10,423 nucleotides of DNA. It comes from CAG-390 sp045541375. Its GTDB lineage: Bacteria > Bacillota > Clostridia > Oscillospirales > CAG-272. The stretch covers positions 1 through 10,423 of the forward strand of contig JAZQJB010000091.1 in the NCBI GenBank assembly GCA_045541375.1. Direction: 5' to 3'. The stretch's first letter is position 1; the number at the start of each line of letters is the position of its first letter. Under the pieces are notes generated by a model that saw nothing but the letters and a program-made list of their open reading frames with translations, ran no database searches and was not told the DNA's origin. This document shows positions 6,372 through 10,423 of this stretch, piece by piece. Made by a program: the position numbers and the translations under genes.

Positions 6372-7487
6372 ATGAAAAAGAAATATTTGATATATATCCT
6401 TATATCCGTGCTGCTTTGTGCGGTCATTGCCGTTGGCGTTTACTCCATGCACAAATCGGCACAGGAAAAAATGAAGCAATATGAGGAGGGTTTTGCCGCG
6501 GCACAGGTCGCCGTGACCGTGACGACGGCCACGGGCGAGTACAAAGAAGATGAAAAGTTCGAAACGTACGAGTGGGTTTATAAATTGTTTACCGATCAGG
6601 AACCCGTTAAGTTCTACGACCTTACCGCTGCAGGTGGTGATTTAAGAGCGGAACATAATTTGCTAAAAGAAACGATCCCCACGGAGCTTTCCTTGGCTGA
6701 ATACGTCAAAGACGTTCGAATTATGATGTCGCAAGAGATAAACAATGTCAGTGGCTACAGCTATGGAAGTGACGACCGATATTATGCTTGTGGTATTACC
6801 TCGATTGACTGCGATCCGATGCTTGCTTCGGAGGAATGTGAGATCACCTGGTATGAAGGATATGACGAAAGTATTTTTGAGGGTGACGGACTCTATTGCC
6901 TCGTTCCGGATACCAAGCTCGAAGAGTATGATAATGGAAACGGCGAGGCTGTTGTGACCTTTTATAACATGTCCTTTAATTATTCATTCGAAGACGGTAA
7001 GCTTGTGCAGGAAAAAATAGATCTCGAATGTTCCTACACGATGAAGATCGTGGGAACCTATACGGACGGCGACCGGAACAGTATCTACTGTCCGCTTTCA
7101 ATTATTAAAAAGGCGTCCGGCGAGCTTGGAGCGGACCCGTACTATCATTATCTGAGCGCGAAGTTTGTTGACAACAGCCGTCTTGACGAATTCCGCGAAA
7201 AAATGAGCATTTGCTTCCTTGAGCCCTCGCCCGAAAATGAGCGTATCCCTTGGGGACATCATATTGAATGTCGGGATGATCACATGCTTCAGCACAAATA
7301 TTACCCTCTTGCCTTGGATATCGACGACGAGGCTTTGATCGAACTGTCGGGTGTGAAAGACGAAGCTGCAATGCTTGAGGACATCGTCAAGGCAGGCATC
7401 ATCGCCATTAAGGTCATCATCGCGGGAGTTCCGGTAGGATGTCTTGTTATCTTTTTGACGAATAAGAGAAAAACGAAAGCCGAATGA
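6372..7487 (+). CDS. Core-less relative of the FtsX permeases: extracellular module with two membrane anchors
   Basis: A 371-residue protein made of an N-terminal membrane segment (about 5-26), the extracellular module (about 30-335) and a single C-terminal membrane segment (about 340-363) ending NKRKTKAE. It matches its downstream neighbour almost end to end but lacks the second and third core membrane segments and the RKRxxxLMRxxGES loop, so it cannot by itself form an FtsX permease core. Visible module motifs are EPVKFYD, ELSLAEYVKDV, WYEGYDESIF (160-169), the cysteine pair C176/C240, and NSRLDEFREKMS with FLEPSPENE. The ribosome site is AGGAGG at 6355-6360, inside the end of the previous gene. 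A simple frameshift is not suggested: a stop, an intergenic gap and a new ribosome site follow. It may be an accessory or decoy receptor subunit, or a decaying duplicate; I infer the former cautiously because the motifs are all intact. Confidence 0.82.
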   Translation: MKKKYLIYILISVLLCAVIAVGVYSMHKSAQEKMKQYEEGFAAAQVAVTVTTATGEYKEDEKFETYEWVYKLFTDQEPVKFYDLTAAGGDLRAEHNLLKETIPTELSLAEYVKDVRIMMSQEINNVSGYSYGSDDRYYACGITSIDCDPMLASEECEITWYEGYDESIFEGDGLYCLVPDTKLEEYDNGNGEAVVTFYNMSFNYSFEDGKLVQEKIDLECSYTMKIVGTYTDGDRNSIYCPLSIIKKASGELGADPYYHYLSAKFVDNSRLDEFREKMSICFLEPSPENERIPWGHHIECRDDHMLQHKYYPLALDIDDEALIELSGVKDEAAMLEDIVKAGIIAIKVIIAGVPVGCLVIFLTNKRKTKAE

Positions 7488-8640
7488 CCAACGAAAGGAA
7501 GTGAGAGAATGAATCCAAAAGCAAAAATGCATTTGATGTGCATCCTGATCCCCCTGCTGATCTGTGCGGTCATCGCCGTTGCCGTTTACGCTTTGCATGC
7601 AACGGCAGAGAAAAAATTGAGGCAATACGAGGAGGCTTTCGCCGCGGCACAAGTTACCGTGACCGTGACGACCCCCACGGGCGAGCTCGAAACCGAGATC
7701 CTGAAGGACGGAACGGTGTATGAGAGGGAGCTTTCGATTCCCGATTGGGTTTATCAAATTTTTACCGAGCGAGAGCCCGTTAAGTTCTACGACGTATCAG
7801 AGGCGAAAGATCTGTCAGAGGCAAGCAAACTACGAAAAGACGAACCTTCTGCGGAGCTTTCCTTCGCGGAATACGTAAAAGACGTTCAGCTTATGGTATC
7901 GGAGCAGATAAACAAGGTCGGCGACTATAGCTTCTCGATCCGTGAACACTATTATGCATATGGTATTACCTCGCTTGACTGCGTTCCGCTGTTCGCTTCG
8001 GATTGGGAAAGCGAGATCACCTGGTTTGACGGATATGACGAGAGTATTTTTGCAAGCAATGGGCTCTATTGCCTCATCCCGGCGAGCAAGCTCGAAGAGT
8101 ATGACAACGGAAACGGTGAGGCTGTTGTGAGCTTTTATTACTCGGCTATGTCACATAAGGTCGTGGACGGTGAGCTTGTGAAAGAACAAACAGAACGTGA
8201 ATGTCCGTATACGCTGAAGATCGCGGGAACCTATACGGGCGGCGACTGGAACAGCGTCTACTGTCCGCTTGACATCGTTGAAAAGGCGTGCAGCGAGCTT
8301 GAATCAACACCGCTAGTTCTTTCACTGAGCGCAACCCTTGCGGACAATAGCCGTCTTGAGGAGTTCCGCGAAAAAATGAGCCTGTGCTTTCTCGAGCCCT
8401 CGCCCGAAAATGAGGATATACCTTGGGGATATTACGTAGAATGGCAGAATATCTTCCGTTATCACGAAGTTTATCCTTTGGGCTTGGCTATCGATGATGA
8501 GGCTTTGCTTGCGCTGCCCGACGTGACAGGTGTGGTTGGAGTGCTCAAGACCATAGTAAAGATAGGCATTGCCGTCATTGCGGTCATCATCGCGGGAATT
8601 TCGGTAGGACTTCTTGTAATATTCTTGAAGAATAGGAAAA
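6372..8640 (+). repeat. Large tandem duplication: core-less gene and first half of the fused gene
   Basis: Bases 6372-7487 and 7509-8640 are diverged copies of one unit. Both encode N-terminal membrane segments reading CAVIAV, then QYEE-FAAAQV-VTVTT, EPVKFYD, ELS-AEYVKDV, GYDESIF, EEYDNGNGEAVV, NSRL-EFREKMS and FLEPSPENE in the same order and spacing. At base level, stretches around 7187-7250 and 8347-8425 are nearly the same. A more distant third copy runs from about 8650, and a fourth is the 410-residue gene upstream. Confidence 0.85.
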
Positions 8641-10013
8641 AGAACAAAGCGCTGAAGCCCTTGCATTACGCGTATATTTCCGGCGTTGCCCTGCTGTTGT
8701 TTTCCGCGATCGTTACGACATCGATCTGTTATTTACACGCATCGACCGAGGTTGAAAAACGCAATTATGAAGAGGCGTGCCTGACCTCACCGATCACCTT
8801 GACCGTAACGGATCCCTGGGGAAAATTTACGGGATATGCCCACTTCTCCGACGGTAGCATCAAGTGGAGGACGGACTTTTTCTCGGTATACGGCTGGATC
8901 TTTGACTTGTTTACTTCGGAAGAGCCTGTAAAGTTTTATGACGTCTCCGGCGTGGAGGATCCCGAGTATAATCCCGAGGCTGTCGAAGAGATAATGAATG
9001 AGACCGAGCCGATCGAGCTCTCTCTGAGCGAATACGTAAAAAATGTTCAGATCAAAAAGGTTTATGAGATGACCGAAGTCAACGGCAGGGATTGCAGCGA
9101 TTCCAATCTGATCGGCATCACCTCGATGTCCTGCGTACCCGAGCTCGATCCCGCCCGCGGCTGTGAGATCGTGTGGTATGAGGGATACGACGAGAGCATT
9201 TTTGACGGCGACGAGCTGCTTTGCCTCATTCCCGAGGATAAGATTGACCGTTACGATAACGGCAACGGCGAGGCTGAGATCTATTTCAAAATCAGCTCTA
9301 AGAAAATAACCTACGTTGACGGCCAACGTGTGCGTGACGAGGTTGAGTACCGCGAATACCGATGCACACTCAAGATCGCGGGAACACATAAAGGCAAGGA
9401 TTACAAAGGCATTTATTGCTCGCTCCCCGTTTTTGATCAGGTGTGCAGCGAGCTTGATGTGACGGTAGGTATTGATGCAATGAGCATGACGCTTGCGGAC
9501 AACAGCCGCCTTGATGAATTCCGCGAAAAAATGAGCTTCTGCCTGACCGAGGCTGATCCGGATGCCGAACTGAAAAAATGGGGAAGTTATGCGAATACAC
9601 GGTATAATGAATATTATGATAGGGCGTTGGATATTGATGACGAGTATCTGAAGGAGATGTACATCTCCCTTGAAGAAAGTATAGAGTACACCCGCCGTGT
9701 CACGCAAATGATCCTCGCGGTTGCCGCGGTTATGAGCTTAGTGATAGCATGTCTTGCGATATGCAGCCGCAAGCGCGATGAAGCACTTATGCGCAAGTTC
9801 GGCGAATCGAAGATACGGGTATGTGCTCGCCTTATGATCGAACAAATGGCGTGCGTGCTTATCGGAATAATCCTCGGCGGTGCATACTTCTTATGGAAAC
9901 CCATAGTCAAGCTGTCGATCTTTGCGCTGATCTACCTCGTTGCGCTCACTTTCGCGATCGCGATATTTATGAGCAAAAAACCTATCAAAACCGCCAAGGA
10001 GGAGAATCAATGA
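7509..10013 (+). CDS. Fused double-module FtsX-family permease
   Basis: An 834-residue protein made of two units in one frame. Unit A (about 1-380) copies the preceding gene: membrane segment 8-28, outer module with WFDGYDESIF (172-181) and cysteines C188/C252, membrane segment about 349-373, then basic KNRKKNKALK. Unit B (about 383-834) is a whole permease: membrane segment about 387-408, outer module with WYEGYDESIF (556-565) and C572/C637, then a full FtsX core with segments near 732-754, 772-794 and 799-820 and the loop RKRDEALMRKFGES. The join at residues 376-386 is where the preceding gene has its stop, so a loss of that stop and spacer would explain the fusion. AGGAAGTG at 7496-7503 precedes the ATG. 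The stop overlaps the ATPase start (ATGA). Two outer modules on one core would double the extracellular mass. Confidence 0.87.
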   Translation: MNPKAKMHLMCILIPLLICAVIAVAVYALHATAEKKLRQYEEAFAAAQVTVTVTTPTGELETEILKDGTVYERELSIPDWVYQIFTEREPVKFYDVSEAKDLSEASKLRKDEPSAELSFAEYVKDVQLMVSEQINKVGDYSFSIREHYYAYGITSLDCVPLFASDWESEITWFDGYDESIFASNGLYCLIPASKLEEYDNGNGEAVVSFYYSAMSHKVVDGELVKEQTERECPYTLKIAGTYTGGDWNSVYCPLDIVEKACSELESTPLVLSLSATLADNSRLEEFREKMSLCFLEPSPENEDIPWGYYVEWQNIFRYHEVYPLGLAIDDEALLALPDVTGVVGVLKTIVKIGIAVIAVIIAGISVGLLVIFLKNRKKNKALKPLHYAYISGVALLLFSAIVTTSICYLHASTEVEKRNYEEACLTSPITLTVTDPWGKFTGYAHFSDGSIKWRTDFFSVYGWIFDLFTSEEPVKFYDVSGVEDPEYNPEAVEEIMNETEPIELSLSEYVKNVQIKKVYEMTEVNGRDCSDSNLIGITSMSCVPELDPARGCEIVWYEGYDESIFDGDELLCLIPEDKIDRYDNGNGEAEIYFKISSKKITYVDGQRVRDEVEYREYRCTLKIAGTHKGKDYKGIYCSLPVFDQVCSELDVTVGIDAMSMTLADNSRLDEFREKMSFCLTEADPDAELKKWGSYANTRYNEYYDRALDIDDEYLKEMYISLEESIEYTRRVTQMILAVAAVMSLVIACLAICSRKRDEALMRKFGESKIRVCARLMIEQMACVLIGIILGGAYFLWKPIVKLSIFALIYLVALTFAIAIFMSKKPIKTAKEENQ

Positions 10014-10423
10014 GTATTTCACTGAAAAACGTATCCTACAGTTATAGAGGAAAATACCAGACCGTTCGCGCGGTGGACGGCGTGTCCTATGATTTCGAGC
10101 CCGGAAAGTGCTATGCCATCATTGGCAAGTCGGGCTCGGGCAAGACCACGCTCCTCTCGCTGATGGCGGGACTCGACCTGCCCACTGAAGGCGAGATCAT
10201 CATCGACGGCAAGTCAACAAAGAATTGGAACCGCAACCGCCTCCGCCGCGATGCCGTCAGCGTGATCTATCAGAATTACAACCTCTTCCCGCTTCTGACC
10301 GTGCAGGAGAACATCCGCTACCCGCTCGATCTGAGAAGAATGTCCAAGAAAAAAGCCACCGAATTGGCAACAAAGGTCCGCGAAAGGGTCGAGCTTTCAG
10401 CAAACTACGATAATCGCCTTCCC
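10010..10423 (+). CDS. ABC transporter ATPase, MacB/LolD type (3' end outside window)
   Basis: The first 138 codons of the nucleotide-binding subunit that would drive the upstream permeases by ATP hydrolysis on the cytosolic face. Seen are an aromatic residue for adenine stacking near Y12, the Walker A loop GKSGSGKTT (39-47), the MacB/LolD-like MAGLDLPTEGEI region, and the Q-loop YQNYNLFPLLTVQENI with Q88. The signature LSGGQ, Walker B and H-loop would lie beyond the window. Its ATG overlaps the stop of the fused permease (ATGA), and AAGGAGG (9996-10002) sits 7 bases upstream, so it belongs to the same operon. Small ATPases of this class typically pair with FtsX-family permeases, which supports the permease calls. 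Confidence 0.95.
   Translation, partial: MSISLKNVSYSYRGKYQTVRAVDGVSYDFEPGKCYAIIGKSGSGKTTLLSLMAGLDLPTEGEIIIDGKSTKNWNRNRLRRDAVSVIYQNYNLFPLLTVQENIRYPLDLRRMSKKKATELATKVRERVELSANYDNRLP

Noticed and set aside
8787..9707. 306-residue minus-strand frame
   Set aside because: It is antisense to unit B of the fused permease, whose membrane segments and conserved motifs prove the plus frame; long antisense frames here follow from codon use.

Overview
The window looks like chromosome from an uncultured-type Clostridia, probably an Oscillospirales-like gut or rumen bacterium. This rests on balanced base composition, strong AGGAGG-type ribosome sites, Gram-positive sigma-A style promoters, a surface protein ending in a GCGG plus hydrophobic tail plus basic residues, and families typical of gut Clostridia (AgrC/LytTR two-component systems, FtsX-like permeases with large outer domains, Tn916-type integrase). 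The lineage call is inference.

Layout. Bases 2-292 are the 3' end of a surface-anchored protein with nine APETQ-type repeats, closed by a strong terminator (305-335). Bases 336-826 are AT-richer and hold debris. On the minus strand is the catalytic C-terminal end of a Tn916-like tyrosine recombinase (445-705). Next to it is the 3' tail of an unrelated plus-strand reading frame (to 823). The two meet at about 700-712, so neither gene is intact.

From 840 to the window end runs one plus-strand system. A strong extended -10 promoter (840-868) drives a LytTR response regulator (899-1657) and a translationally coupled AgrC-like (HPK10-type) histidine kinase (1657-2733), closed by a terminator (2740-2775). 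A perfect twin direct repeat resembling a LytTR operator (half-sites 2788-2796 and 2808-2816) follows, directly upstream of a second promoter (2825-2853).

That promoter would transcribe a tight transporter operon: a 751-residue FtsX-family permease, a 410-residue FtsX-family permease, a 371-residue relative with the outer domain but no complete FtsX core, an 834-residue fusion of two such units, and a MacB/LolD-type ATPase that overlaps the fusion gene by four bases and runs off the window.

The simplest reading is that the kinase senses an outside signal, the LytTR regulator is phosphorylated and binds the twin repeat, and this switches on an ABC system whose permeases carry large extracellular domains. 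The most unusual point is the permease set: four copies of one extracellular module (motif W-[YF]-[ED]-GYDESIF and a conserved cysteine pair) spread over three proteins, with one copy lacking the core and another fused. No agrB/agrD-like peptide gene is seen in this window, and the substrate cannot be told from sequence alone.
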